Below are positions 38,244-59,798 of a DNA stretch of 64,000 nt, one piece after another. The notes beneath the pieces are model-generated. The model made no database searches. It had not been told where the DNA came from and saw only the letters and a program-made list of their open reading frames with translations. A program made the translations under genes and the position numbers. This DNA comes from Arctopsyche grandis (taxonomy: Eukaryota > Arthropoda > Insecta > Trichoptera > Hydropsychidae), in contig NC_135358.1 of assembly GCF_051622035.1 (NCBI RefSeq), positions 5,037,501 through 5,101,500 of the forward strand, read 5' to 3'. Every line of letters starts with the position of its first letter. The first letter of the stretch is position 1.

Positions 38244-38822
38244 TGTTATGTACCTCGCTTATCAATGTAGTCGACTAACCAGTAGAGATAAGACACACCA
38301 TTGATTTGTGGCACTCTTAATTTAATAAAACACACTATTGATTTGTAGCACTCCTAATTTAATAAGACACACCATTGATTTGTGGAACACCTAATTTAAT
38401 AAATAGCACCATTGATTTGTGGCACACCTTAAACACTGACTAACCAAAATTGTACGACACGTGTCTTGAACACTTCATTGTCTTAAAGAAGCGTATATAA
38501 ACTCATTATTGTTAGAATTTAAGTTAGTCATCACCATTGACTCCGAGAGTGGTAGTCATCACCATTGAGACTCTGAGGGTGGTAGTCGATAACATCGAGA
38601 CTCCGAGAGTAGCAGTCAACACATCAGCAGCAGAACAAAGTTAAATAGTGAAGCTAAGTTAAAGTGAAACAGTTCTACGTATCTCATTTAAATTCTCCGT
38701 TCCATAATTAAATTCTACCAATAAGATAAATGTATCGTAATAATAATAATAAAGAAATCTTGGTTATTTAACGTAGTAGTTTTAAAAAGAAAAATTATTT
38801 AATCCTTCATTGGAACCTGACA
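38244..38822 (+). mobile_element. Solo LTR, 579 bp
   Basis: Begins TGTTATGTACC and ends CCTGACA, flanked by ATAT on both sides (38240-38243, 38823-38826), as for Ty3/gypsy-type integration. It has four 37-bp repeats around CCATTGATTTGTGG (38300, 38337, 38374, 38411), a TATA box CGTATATAAACTC near 38491, three 30-bp repeats GTAGTCATCACCATTGAG (38522-38615) and AATAAAG near 38749. No internal region or second LTR is seen. Confidence 0.8.
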
Positions 38823-38879
38823 ATATGGACATACATATAATAAATTGAAGACAATTTAAATGCGGAATTTATAAAACAA

Positions 38880-38954
38880 CTAGTGTTGGGCCTGCTGATT
38901 CAACGGTTGGCTTTGGAAAGGAATTGATTCACGAATTAAAATAAAGTTATATCA
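38880..38954 (-). mobile_element. Helitron 3' end, family D
   Basis: On the minus strand it ends GGCCCAACACTAG then T, resembling the end at 13675, but the hairpin has decayed. It is cut by the family A copy that follows. Confidence 0.55.
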
Positions 38955-39177
38955 TCATATATATGTATAATATCGCTATTCTGTGTGTGCGTGTGTGTGT
39001 GTGCGATAACGCTCGCCGTATTATAATAGTAATTTCGATTCGTGATATGTACATACGTCACAGTTAAAGCACTGCCAACAAAACGTACGAATATAATACG
39101 AACATAACAGATCAACAAAAAAATTCTATATTCATATATATATACTGTTTGCTACCAATGTTTCCTTTAGGACAAGT
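38955..39177 (+). mobile_element. Helitron family A, 5' part
   Basis: Starts TCATATATATGTATAATATC, then CGCTATTCTGTGTGTGCG and TATAATAGTAATTTCG, ending at GCTACCAATGTTTCCTTTAG. The 3' half is missing. Confidence 0.7.
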
Positions 39178-40542
39178 AAATTGGGACATTTGGTAAGGGT
39201 GAAAAAATGAGACTCGTACCTGATACGACCTGCCAATTATTCCAAATATGACAGGCTAACCTAAACACGTTCTCAAACACACTTCACAAGTTGATAATCT
39301 TACATTCGGAAATTAAAATTAAATCACAATCATTATTTTAATAAAATTGCATGCAAACTCAAATACATGATCGAAAATAGTACAGGCATGTTTCAATCGG
39401 CATTCAATCGAAAACTTGTAGCTCTTTTAAATGCGTTCTTCTTTAATTTTGACGTTTGAACCAATTTTCAATCGAATCAATTTTTACGACAGCATAACTT
39501 CAAAATAAGACCATTAACACGTGACAATAATCATTATCGTTGAAATGCGAACTCGCATTCAATCAGTCGGCGATGTTCTATCTGGAATAAGATCATAAAA
39601 GACATTCACTTGCCAAATTGGGACTTTCGCGGATTGCTCGAGTCATGAGCGTTAATTGCTGATGAGCTTTCGAGAAAACGGGGGGGGGGGGTGGTTTCTT
39701 TAAAATAAAGTTTTAATCAAAAGTTTTCCGCGAGAAGCGCCACATCGCGAAATTCTTCAACCTTTGCTTGCGAACGAAGCGTTTTTTTTCCGCAAATAAA
39801 CTCCGAAAGGTTAAAACGGCGAGAGGGAATCATTTTATATTGTGTAATATTATATTATATTATACAGTGGCTTTAAATTAAACCGTACACACTCGCGAAA
39901 TTTCACATAAATAAATAAATCAGGCGTAAAGTTGCGATTAAGACATACATACGTACGCACGTTTGAATTTATCATGTTTATTATGCAAAGTGGCGCGTAA
40001 AATATACTTAAATACTTTTCTAATTTATTTCTGCGCTTTATCGCCGGTCGCTTTCGTATCTCGAAGCGGTACAGTTTTCGCATTAAATACACGAATATAA
40101 CCTAATTTTTGAACGATCGGTGGAAACGCAAAATTGCGATCGAATCGCCGATTACGCCGCGACGATAAATCGCTCAACCCCGTTTTAAAATTTAAGTATT
40201 AGACCAATCATTGCTGTTAATTGAACTGAAATCCACATACAACCGAAACGAAATTTGAATATAATATAGTATAGTGGCGTAACTACTGTGACGCGGGGGT
40301 ATGCGGTACATGCGAGCCCTTGGGCCCTGGGTGATGTCCAAATATGAATACATACATTAAAAATAAAGAAAATCAATTCGCACTAACTGAAAACAGTCAA
40401 GAGTATACATATATACAGCCAGCAGTAAAATTATATTTCAAGTGAAAATATATTTTCACTGAAGTTTCATTGAAATCATAACCAGTTACATTTTCAGGGT
40501 TGGTTTTATTCATTTTTAAGATTAGATTTTTAGGGTTGGTAT
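39178..40542. other. Unassigned intergenic stretch
   Basis: Includes a G-run at 39680 and a GC-richer patch near 40030-40180. No gene recognised. Confidence 0.35.
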
Positions 40543-40940
40543 TGTTGCGTAGGGGTAGGTGGAGGATCCAAATAAAAGGCCAATGTCGCTTCACAGCATT
40601 TGATGGGTGATTAAGGAAATCCACGCACAGCCAATGCTCCGTCCATAATGCCTTCATATGTATGACCTAAGTACCTGCTTATAAAGGGCAGGTCACTCAC
40701 TGCATCTTCCTCGACGCGTTTGTTTACCTATTGTTATAGTCACGTATCAGATACGCAGTCCCACCGTATCGGCATGCAGTCCCACGCTTTCGCGCTGTCA
40801 GTTCTGAGAATTCTAGCGGAAGTGACGTAACCGACCACTAAGTCAATTCGGGCGTCTCCATTGTTAGCCGACTGCACTTCAGCCTAGAGATAATCCTCGA
40901 AAACGAATTAAAACGGCGGCTCCTTTTAACATATGCTACA
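40543..40940 (+). repeat. LTR-like repeat with TATA box
   Basis: Begins TGTTGCGTAGGGGTAGG and may end near GCTACA at 40940. It contains TTATAAAGGGC near 40679 and repeated CAGTCCCACC-type motifs. Matching fragments lie at 3296-3920. No clean target duplication was found, so LTR status is tentative. Confidence 0.5.
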
Positions 40941-41639
40941 CTATCATTCAACTATTGAATATTTTTAATATAAAATAAATCCAAATGCATTCTTCTAAGT
41001 AGAAAACTAAAATCGGTTTATTCATTTTGTTTTAAAATAACTTATAAAAAATAACGTATAAAAAATAAATTTCGTTATATTTTTAATTTGATAGTAGAAC
41101 TCAAAATTGAATCATATTATTCAGTTTAATTTCTAATTAACTAAATGTAATATCTCACACAATTTAAACAAACTATCTTGAGTTATCACTCGAGCTAACA
41201 GCTTTCTATTTTGTATACATAACATTAGGATATAATAACCATTTTTAAATCTAACAAATTAAAGCAGTTGAGCAACCTAGTGCTGCTGTCCAGACTGATC
41301 TCTTGTGCAATTCGAGGGTCATATGTAAGATAAGTCAATTTTTCAACACAATCGTACGAAAGTTTTGATTATGTCACATTCCACTGTTTCGATGCACTTC
41401 TAAATATGTAATTAGTGACATTTTTTAGTTGAATTACATTTATCATAGGCCATTGTCCGTAGTTGGTTTAGTATTGAAATGAACACGTAGTTTGTAGACC
41501 AGTTTGGCATACATAATTACTTCAAGGAGGCACTTCAGGAAGGTATATTTGGCACATGCTTACTTGTAGTCAGATTTTCAATGTCTTTTCAATAGCACTC
41601 GTTCATGGTTTCCGTCCAGAATGCCTTGGTATGGCCTAA
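40941..41639. other. Unassigned intergenic stretch
   Basis: AT-rich; nothing recognised. Confidence 0.4.
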
Positions 41640-41814
41640 GGGCCGGGCCGCACCGCTCAACTCGCGAACAACTTGGTTGAGGGCGACCAGACCAATGCAT
41701 GCAGGCAGATGGGACATGCCACACTCGTCAACTTGTTTGTCGCACACATTTCCATACATTTTTTCGTGTCACGCAACAAGTCGGCCGACAAAGTTGCACG
41801 GTGCGGCCCGGCCC
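41640..41814. mobile_element. PIF/Harbinger-like MITE
   Basis: 175 bp with 22-bp inverted ends that start GGGCCGGGCCGCACCG and match at 20 of 22 positions. TAA flanks both sides (41637-41639, 41815-41817), the 3-bp duplication typical of PIF/Harbinger. The open frames crossing it are not credible genes. Confidence 0.9.
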
Positions 41815-42388
41815 TAAGTAGGTCGTACAATCTTCCGTCGAAAATTCCATCCGACAGGCATTGCTATTTGTTCCAGATGTACGTCAGCTTTTTATACCGT
41901 TCATTTGTTATTTATACTGACATTTTATAATATAATACTGACCATTTTGTTAATAAAATACTAGCCGAAAACTAATTTATACTTAAACTGAAAACTGAAT
42001 TTAAATTGTTGCCATTTAAAATTTGCGAATTTATTTATTTCAACGAAACAAAATTGGGGGCCCTTTGATAACTTTTGCATGCGAGCCAATTTTTTCTGAT
42101 AGTAGCGCATATCAAGTAACGGTACCATTCACCACCGTGACCTAATCCTTGTTAGTTTTCTCGTTTCGTTTCAAATATCAAAGCTTTGGAGTTTCTGCGG
42201 TTCATTTAAAAATTACCCTCAAAGCTCGCAAGCTGAAGCTTTGATGTTTTAAATAAAAATTAAAAACAAATAACTGCACCTACTCATATGCATATCTTAG
42301 TACAAGAAAAACCACTGAGGATTGGGTCATAATAGTGAATGGTACCATTACCGTATGTACTCGTGTGCATAAGTACTTACAAGAATTA
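41815..42388. other. Unassigned intergenic stretch
   Basis: No gene or element recognised. Confidence 0.4.
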
Positions 42389-42523
42389 CTAGCTGATTGA
42401 CCCAGCGTTGCTCGGGCTGGTGAAGATTTAAATTTTGTAGTATTATGTATTATGAGAGAGAATCTAGCATTTTTGAAAAAAATTATTTTGATGAATGGTT
42501 ATAGTTTTTCTATACCAATCCAA
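42389..42523 (-). mobile_element. Helitron 3' end, family E
   Basis: On the minus strand it ends CCAGCCCGAGCAACGCTGG, then GTCAATCAGCTAG followed by T. CCAGC/GCTGG forms the terminal hairpin. Its 5' end is not identified. Confidence 0.6.
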
Positions 42524-42689
42524 TCTTATATATATAAAATCGAAACGGCGTATATTATTCATTTCTGATTGGTTATCGCCAAAGTCGTTTCTGATTAGCT
42601 GGATTGGTCTAAGACGATTGTGATTGGTCGGTCGTTAAATAATATAATTTTTTTCGATTCAAATAAATTTAATAAAAAAACAAATAATT
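42524..42689 (+). mobile_element. Helitron-like 5' fragment
   Basis: A|TCTTATATATATAAAATCG begins a Helitron-like 5' end. Later TTTTTTTCGATTCAAATAAA matches family B interiors. It is cut by the next element. Confidence 0.5.
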
Positions 42690-42965
42690 AATAATTAAAT
42701 AAGTTCTCAATATATGGCGCTAAATGCTCTGAGACTTGTCCTAGAGGAAACATTGGTGGCAAACAGTATATATAGAAGTTTTTTGTTGATCTGTTATTAT
42801 GTTCATATTATATTTGTACGTTTTGTTGGCAGTGCTTTAACTGTGACGTATGTACATATGACGAATCGAAACGACTATTATAGTACGGCGAGCGTTATCG
42901 CACACAGATACACACACAAACGCACACACAGAATAGCGACATTCTTCTTATACAATAGTATCCAA
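42690..42965 (-). mobile_element. Helitron family A fragment
   Basis: Shares ATGGCGCTAAATGCTCTGAG, GAAACATTGGTGGCAAACAG and ACGACTATTATAGTACGGCG with other family A copies. The 5' terminus is diverged. Confidence 0.7.
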
Positions 42966-43176
42966 CTTTGTATAAAACTAGTGTTGTGCCCGATGATATA
43001 TCATCGCATGGGATTTGGCGTATTAAGTTGTTTAATAAAAAAAATTAAAAGAAATGTGTCGGCGCTATGTTCAATCCACACGCGGTTGTATTTTTTTCTA
43101 AAAAAAAATTAAATATTGATATTTAATTTTTTAGTATGAAAAAAGGTAAAAACTATGTACCTGCCTACCTACATAT

Positions 43177-44535
43177 CATCATCATCATTTACAGCCATTC
43201 GCCATCCACTGCTGGATGAAGGCCTCTCCAACACGCTTCCACTCGTCTCTGTTTTGCGCAACACTCATCCATCTCATTCCGCACATTTTCCTAATTTCGT
43301 TCACCCATCTTCCTTGCGGTCTTCCTTTTACTCTTTTGCCTTCTCTCGGGTACCATTCAAGCACTTCTTTTGTCCACCTGTCGTCCATCCTCCTAGCTAC
43401 GTGACCCGCCCATTGCCATTTCAATCTCTTCACTCTATTCACTATGTCCACTACCCTTGTCATATTTCTCACCCACGTGTTCCGCTTCCTGTCTTTCCTC
43501 GTTATGCCAAGCATACAGCGTTCCATACTTCTTTGAGTGCATTGGATTTTATTTTGCATCTTGGCGTTCAGTGTCCAAGTTTCACATCCATACGTCATCA
43601 CTGGCAAAACGCATTGATCAAAGATCCTTTTCTTCAGGCAGAGTGGCATTTTTGATTTAAAAACAGCATTCATCCGTCCAAATGCACTCCACCCTAATTT
43701 CATACGTCTCTTTATCTCTTCATTTTTACTACCAGACATGTCAATTATTTGACCTAAATATAAATAACTATTTACTACTTCTACTGGTTTATCATCTAAG
43801 GGGATGCTATCAGGCATGCAATAACTATTGAACATTAGTTTAGTCTTATCTACGTTAATTTTTAATCCTACTTTTCTACTTTCCCTATCCAGCTGTGTTA
43901 GTCTGATAAGTAGGTCAGCTGAATCACGAGCTACTAAAACTATATCGTCTGCGAACCGAAGGTGACTCAAAAAGCGACCATTGATGCTTACTTCGGCTGT
44001 ATCCCAATCCAATTTCCTGAAAACTCCCTCAAGCACCGCATTGAATAACTTGGGCGAGATTGTATCTCCTTGTCTTACTCCTTTTCCTATGCTAAATCTA
44101 TCTGTACCTGAAAAAATTTTAACCGAAGCTGTGGCATTCTTATATATTGCAGCTAACAGTCCCACATAGGGTTCCGGCACTCCCTGTGTTTTTAGAGCGT
44201 TAAGTACTGCATTATGACTAACTGTATCGAAGGCTTTCTCATAATCGACGAAACCTAGGCACAATGGCCGTTGATATTCGTTGGCGCGCTCGATTAGTTC
44301 GCCAACTACTTGGAGGTGGTCCATTGTGCTGAAATTTGCCCTAAACCCTGCCTGCTCTATAGGTTGGTTCTCGTCGAGGATATTCTTCAGCCTTTCTGTA
44401 ATAACCTTCGTGAAGAGCTTGTAGACCGCTGAAAGTAGACTAATGGGTCGGTAGTTCTTGATATCGCTTTTGTCGCCTTTTTTGTGTATTAAAATGATAG
44501 TTGCGTTATTCCATCCTTCTGGTATAGCTTGGTTA
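43177..44535 (-). mobile_element. RTE-clade LINE, 5'-truncated
   Basis: 1359 bp inserted in a Helitron, with 10-bp target duplication ACCTACATAT (43167-43176, 44536-44545). The minus-strand 3' end is a TGATGATGATGATATG simple repeat, as in RTE elements. It encodes most of a reverse transcriptase. Confidence 0.93.
43185..44535 (-). pseudogene. RTE reverse transcriptase, N-terminally truncated
   Basis: The open frame continues from the 5' break near 44535 to a stop at 43185; the first ATG is at 44324, giving 379 codons. It has NYRPISLLSAVYKLFTKVI upstream of that ATG, FVDYEKAFDTV, GVRQGDTISPKLFNAVLE, the catalytic LRFADDIVL, KINVDKTKLMF, PVMTYGCETWT, then RVKRLKWQWAGHVARRMDD and WVNEIRKMCGMRWMSVAQNR. 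No stop interrupts it, so it inserted fairly recently. The endonuclease domain is absent, so it is not autonomous. Debris of the same family lies at 9825-10548 and 5565-5613. Confidence 0.93.
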
Positions 44536-44834
44536 ACCTACATATAAACAATATAAAACACCGATAAAAAATTAATTAATTAATTAATTAAATAAAGTTT
44601 CAATAGATGAGGCTAAATACTCAGACTTATTTCCCTAGAGGAAACATTGGTAGCAAATAGTATATATACAAGTTTTTTGTTGATCTGTTATTATGTTCGT
44701 ATTATATTCGTAAATTATGTTGGCAGTGTTTTAACTATGACGTATGTACATACGTCGAAACAAAACGACTATTATAGTACGGTGAGCGTTATCTTACACA
44801 TACACACAGAATAGCGCTATTATACTATATATGA

Positions 44835-47084
44835 TTATGGAAAATACAGTATACTTTGTAACGACTGTCTGGCAAAGTTCAATTTTATTATTACCATTTG
44901 CACTTTATGAGACGTGCACAAAGTATACAAAGAAGCTGTTTTACATTGTGTTAAGTCAAAAATAAAAAAAACCTATTCCTATTGTTCGCTCATATCATTC
45001 ATCTGCAGGACAGAAACCCTGGTCGTATTATGTGTGAAAGGATTTCGCACACTTGTCTACTTTTAGCATATTCTCCAATTTTCCTATACGTTTCATCGCA
45101 GCAGGGGTGAGATTAAGGTTATTTTTACACCCGTTTTCATTTTAGATTAACGAAAAAAGTGTTTTTAAATGTTGAATTTGCACTTTTTTAAGTCTGTCGC
45201 GAGCTATTAGTGTTTTCTCTTTGAGAATAATGTCACCGTAGCATCCATCATTCTCTCTCTTAACCTTTGAAATTTGACAGATTGACATTTCGACAAAAGA
45301 GACAGCTTTGCTTACGACAAAAGCTAACCTTTCACCAGGTACCCGGACCGAAGTTTTCAGCAGAGGTCATCCTTGTTCATTATAAAAATTCGAAATTTTC
45401 AATTTCACCATCCCTATATTCCATACCGTTGATTCAAAACTAATAAATGAACGTGGGGAAAAAGAATATTGATACCGATGTATGTGCATATGTATTGTTA
45501 TTTTCCCATTCGTCTCACATGCGCGAATCCTCGTTAGCTCTCTTCGTTTAGACAAAATAAATATTCGCGACGTGATTTTTCTCGTATCGATAACAAATAT
45601 TTGTTCTGCCCTTTCCACTGAAATTATCAACACAGGTTTTTTTTTATTTATTTATTATTTTTCAACGACAGTAATAATTTAATAACGATTTTAATCTAAA
45701 AAATCAATACTTACGTTATTACATTACCAGTATACTAAAAAAATATATAATAAATTGAATAATATACATATATTTCTATCAATGAAACGGAACATATAGA
45801 ATGAAAACAAAAAATTCTGATCCTTGTATGAAAATCAGTACGATACAAAGCGGGTAAGGCAATCAGCAAATGGATTCAACTGCTATCTCTTTTTTCTCTT
45901 TTGAATACGCAAATCTCTGTTTGATCAATGTGTGCATGTGCCAATACAAAAAAAGGGCAAAAAGCAATTTACTTAATTAGTGTACTCCGAATAAATAAAT
46001 CGATTTGATCATAAAAAAATAGGAATTTGTTAAACAAGTTTCTACATCGTCGGTGAATTCGTTCAAAAATAAAGTAGGACTTCGTATTATAATTAACATT
46101 TATTATACCATCTGCGACACATAACTCGAGTGCTTCATACATTTCAAACATTATACAACCATAGACATATATATATAAATAAATAATTATATATTGCTAA
46201 AGAAAATATAAATTTTGAGAATACAAAACGTATTCTTAAGTTTTTCCAAATTTTAATTTTCAAAAGTACATACAAATGTACTTCATTTTCGAAGCAAATA
46301 ATGAGAATGTCAACAAATTTACATATTATGTTAAGATATTTGAATAAAATTTCAATAATTTGTGAATTTCTTTATCCGATTTCAAAATATACATATATAT
46401 ATTTGATTTTGCAATAATAAATTGTGGCTTTTAGCACCGGCAACATTGTTCATAGGTACATATATAAAATCACATTTATTACACCTTACATTGGTTGGCA
46501 AATTGTTAAATATCAAAACGATAACAAATGCTTAATCTTACCGTAAATAACATTATAAAAAAATGAACTCTCAAATAGTATTTGGCTGGGTTTTTTTTTC
46601 TTGTTTTTATAATATAATACACAGAATGTATTATTACAATACAAAATGGACAAAATAAATACATACATGGTGTTTAACAAAATGGCAATTTCACAAATCA
46701 TGATAAATACTGATAAATAATAATAAATCGTAACTTAATTCAATTATATAATGTTAATTGGTCTTATCCTATACACAAGCCTTTTACATAATTTCATATT
46801 GAAAATTTTATCTGTATCATAAAATGAATATATTCAACTATTTTATGAATTAAATATGATAAATTATGCAAAATAAATAGAATTGTCAAATACATACTGG
46901 CTTTTCAATTGTTGGGTACATAAAAATATACAAAACTTACATATCGATGAACACCGTCACATTCCTCAAAAATGTTAATACATACACGCAAATAATTGTA
47001 TTTTTTTAAGGCTCGTCTTTTTAATATTAATCTATCTTACCAATGAAAATAATTTTGAGTGAGAGCCAAATACAAGTTTATATA
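44835..47084. other. Unassigned stretch downstream of malic enzyme
   Basis: AT-rich with short simple repeats. No coding or mobile sequence recognised. It is the 3' flank of the malic enzyme gene. Confidence 0.45.
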
Positions 47085-47090
47085 TTTATT
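47085..47090 (-). terminator. Putative poly(A) signal for distal malic enzyme isoform
   Basis: AATAAA on the minus strand, 221 bp past the distal stop codon. The cleavage site is not determined. Confidence 0.5.
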
Positions 47091-47310
47091 ATGACTTCTA
47101 CGTAAAATCTTAACTAAAAATGGTGCCGACGATATACATACGTTGCGGTGAAAATTGATATAATATTATATCGTAGTTATTATTGCATTTAAACAAATTA
47201 TTTTCTAAAATAAATAATTAGATTATTAAATTATTTATCTAACGAGTGCATTTTGTTCAAATTTAATCCAATTCAACATGTCTATCTATTCAATATTGAA
47301 ATCAAATCTA

Positions 47311-56641
<9,331 letters not shown>

Positions 56642-57682
56642 CTGAAATCAAACAAAATGATGGATCAGATTGAGAACCGTCGTTATTACATTATATAAGG
56701 TGCTGGTGTTAAGTGAAGTGAGGAATATTCTTGGCAATGAACACTCATAACACTTGCTATTAGCACTAAAGCAAAATTTATATTGAATATATCACCGGCA
56801 AATACTAAATGGGCAGTTACTATGTCTTTACAAAACATGATGCAACATAATACAACGGAGTATAGTTCAGTTCAAAAATAGGTAGTTTTCGGTTGAATAG
56901 ATTCCATGCAAATTTATTTTACTGTCGTCTCTATTGAACGGACACTATGCAAATGAGGGACTACTATTATAGAAACTTATGCAATGTCTCAATTCATTTT
57001 CAGACAAAAGCAAACGCTTCTGTGTTGCCTATCGGTCATTTTCTAAATAGAAAAGAATATAATAACACGTGTGAAACGTTGTTTCCACGTAACGCGATAG
57101 CCATAGTCAAGGTTTCTATGGGAGCATACATATATAAGCAAACATATGATATTGAAAATGTACTCCCAGTCAACTTTCATGGCCAATGGCAAATAACGGT
57201 GTATGTAATGTGATCGAGCCGTCATCACACTGTGATTACATGATATCATGACGGGACACGGTATGACATCACTAAAGGGAAGTATAAAACGTTTGATAGA
57301 CCACAATGTGTGGGACGAATAAAAATTCGACAGCGAAATAAATTTGCACATGTTGTGAATGTTTTGATATCAAATTTCATTTGTGTATGACTAGTTTGCC
57401 GAATTGATGGAAAATTCCGTCGAATTAAAATGTTTTCACAAAAATATCGATATAAAGAGAGTGTGAAGAACAATTCAAAGGAAAAATACTGAGTTCATAA
57501 TGTGAAGTATTTTGTGTACTTATTTTTTAATCGAGGTTTCGATAACAATCGTGTAGTTACAAACTCTTATCAAAACGTTTTATATTTTTAAATTAGCAAT
57601 GGTGTATTGCTTTCAAACTAGCGACTAATTGTATCAATCACAACCATATTTTATTTATTTTATAACCAAAAAATATTTTCCA
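56642..57682. other. Upstream flank or first intron of malic enzyme
   Basis: No coding exon with a proper donor was recognised on the minus strand here. Several short open frames at 56947-57473 have no domain. Confidence 0.4.
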
Positions 57683-57903
57683 CTAGTTGTTTTACCCGGC
57701 TTCGCTTAGTATTTGTAATATAAACAGCTTAAACATGGCGAATCTAATAGTAAAATATTGATTTGTTTTTTATTAAATTTATTTGAATCGAAAAAAATGT
57801 ATATCGAATCGTCGACTTAGAAAATTTGTTTTGTTTTCGATGTTCCCAACCAAAAATACTTACAAACATACATACAAAGTCTCTTTCGAAATTATATATT
57901 AGA
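57683..57903 (-). mobile_element. Helitron family B, complete short copy
   Basis: 221 bp on the minus strand: A|TCTAATATATAATTTCGA at 57903 and ACTAAGCGAAGCCGGGTAAA then ACAACTAG|T at 57683. Both ends and the A/T target bases are present, so it looks like an intact non-autonomous unit. Confidence 0.88.
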
Positions 57904-58455
57904 TTAACGTCAACGATGAGAAAGATTTGTTCTATAATAAGTAGAGGTAGGATAGTCACAGTGCTATCCATTGTTCGGCAAACCTTTAACAATGCATTTA
58001 CAACCTTTGAACAATACACGGCCCCCTCAGGCTCCGGTGACTAATAATAAGTAATTATTACATATTATAGAACAAAGGATTGCAATTCACCGTCAAATTG
58101 CATTTAACAGTAAATAATTTCTCCCATTGCCGATTTTTAACGGTAAATGAAAAAAATAGCTTGAAGTAGATAACTGTATGTGGTTAGTTTCCCTTAAAAT
58201 GTTAACCTAGAACGAACCATAAATAATAAAATTCATATACATAAATAAAATTCGTTCATAATAATAAATAATCATAATTGAAACAATCATCTGATAGCAT
58301 TTATTACGACTTGGTTGCTCTGTGTTGCCACTCTAAAGCATGCATCAGTGTAGCCACCCTTGCGAATGCATCAGTGGTCCTTTAATAGAACTGTCAAACT
58401 GACAGAAGGCTCAATACTCGCTACAACCTATTACTAGAGTACGGACCCAAAGCGC
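57904..58455. other. Unassigned stretch with a repeated motif
   Basis: TTCGGCAAACCTTTAACAAT at about 57973 recurs at about 58497. Otherwise nothing recognised. Confidence 0.45.
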
Positions 58456-58545
58456 GCCGCTCATTGTTTAATTGTTGTAAATGCTTTGAAAAAACGTTCG
58501 GCAAACCTTTAACAATGCATTTACAACATTTGAACAATGAACGGC
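58456..58545. repeat. Hairpin with 29-bp arms
   Basis: Left arm 58456-58484 (GCCGCTCATTGTTTAATTG...) pairs with right arm 58517-58545, with about three mismatches and a 32-nt loop. The right arm recurs alone near 57990-58020. Confidence 0.8.
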
Positions 58546-59019
58546 ACCCTGGTTATCCGGGCTTTATTATTACACTGTGCTACTATTACTATTTTATTAC
58601 AGTACAAAGCTTCAAGACCTGTAACCAAGCCATACAAGAATATAGAAATATGATGAGTGTACTGCCTTGCATACCATCCTATTCATCCCAAAATTTTAGT
58701 TATTTTGGACATTGAATAAAACTACCTAATCCATAATACGGCCATTTGCATCGATTTTGAATGCAATAATATGACTGTATATGTACTTAATTTGCGAAAA
58801 AATGATCAATGATTGCGACATTTTGACAATTTACCGGTAAATCAGTAATGAAGACCCTTGACAGTACGCTACATTTTTAATTAATTTTTTTTCGTGTGTT
58901 CGCAGAGAGCTGCACGTTTTATGTCAGTTAGAAATTAATCTTTGGACAAAAATTTAAATAAAGTTGGCTCTGATATTGAAATATTAGTCAAAATGACAAA
59001 TAGAACAATGTTAAACGGA
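58546..59019. other. Unassigned intergenic stretch
   Basis: No gene or element recognised. Confidence 0.4.
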
Positions 59020-59222
59020 TTATTGAGCAACTTGCGATCGCGCGCACGACAAGCGTTGCCACAAAAATCGCGAATACGGAATATCTGCACTCGAGTTCCC
59101 GCTAGTACAATATTTCGCGTGTGTAGCTTTCGATTGATGGAGTTTTTGGGTGCCAGATGTTCCGTGATCCGAGATTTTATAGTGAGGAGCGCGAGTCGCT
59201 TTTTGCGGAATAATCACCGAAC
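59020..59222. mobile_element. MITE-like repeat, diverged copy
   Basis: Shares AAAATCGCGAATACGGAATA, CAGATGTTCCGTGAT and AATAATCACCGAAC with 1631-1800. It has no Helitron at the CGAA|TACGG position. Confidence 0.7.
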
Positions 59223-59798
59223 ATAAAACAATATGACCACAATCAAACAAGATGACATAAAACAACCCATAGTATAAAGTCAGCTAAGTAGTCGATTTTG
59301 CGCTTAGATTTATGCTGTTACCAACGAGGAAGAGCCGAATTCGTCAGGTAATTGCCAAGTTCAATGTCAATTCAAAGAATAATTGCTACCCATCAAAAGC
59401 ATGGTCATTGTCCTCATTTCCCGGTTTCAACCGGTGCCGGAGTATCGACCTTCGCGTGACGACACAACTAACCGTGACCATAACAGTGTGCCACATCTGG
59501 TTACGTCACATTACCGTAGATGAGATGGAGTACGATGCATATGTACTTCTTTTTGCCAATATTTCGCAGGTCTCTTTTGGCGAATCGCTGTAACGCGAGC
59601 CAACATTGTATCATAATAGCAGTACACTCGAATAGCACCCGCAAATGTCAGCCAGAGTGAAAGCAAAAGCGTTGCATAATCCAATCAACTGAAAGTATTG
59701 CTATGCAGGTCAAGAACAGGTGACAAATAAATGCACTAAAAGCAACTCTTCAGCACTTGTATGAGGTTTTTCAGACCTTGTCTACTTATATAGTTTTT
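59223..59798. other. Unassigned intergenic stretch
   Basis: An open frame at 59312-59593 (93 codons) has no recognisable domain. Confidence 0.35.

Larger units (their letters stand above)
42978..44834 (-). mobile_element. Helitron family A copy, split by an RTE LINE
   Basis: Both ends are intact. On the minus strand the 5' end is A|TCATATATAGTATAATAGC at 44834. The 3' end at 42978 has the hairpin CGATGATATATCATCG followed by GGCACAACACTAG and T. The RTE insertion at 43177-44535 divides it; without the insertion and one target copy it is about 490 bp. Confidence 0.88.

Noticed and set aside
41605..41930. Two overlapping plus-strand frames of 70 and 85 codons
   Set aside because: They run through the PIF/Harbinger MITE and its GC-rich inverted ends.
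43155..43655. 166-codon plus-strand frame rich in Ser/His/Pro
   Set aside because: Antisense shadow of the RTE reverse transcriptase.
59312..59593. 93-codon frame as a gene
   Set aside because: No domain, no splice or promoter context, surrounded by repeats.
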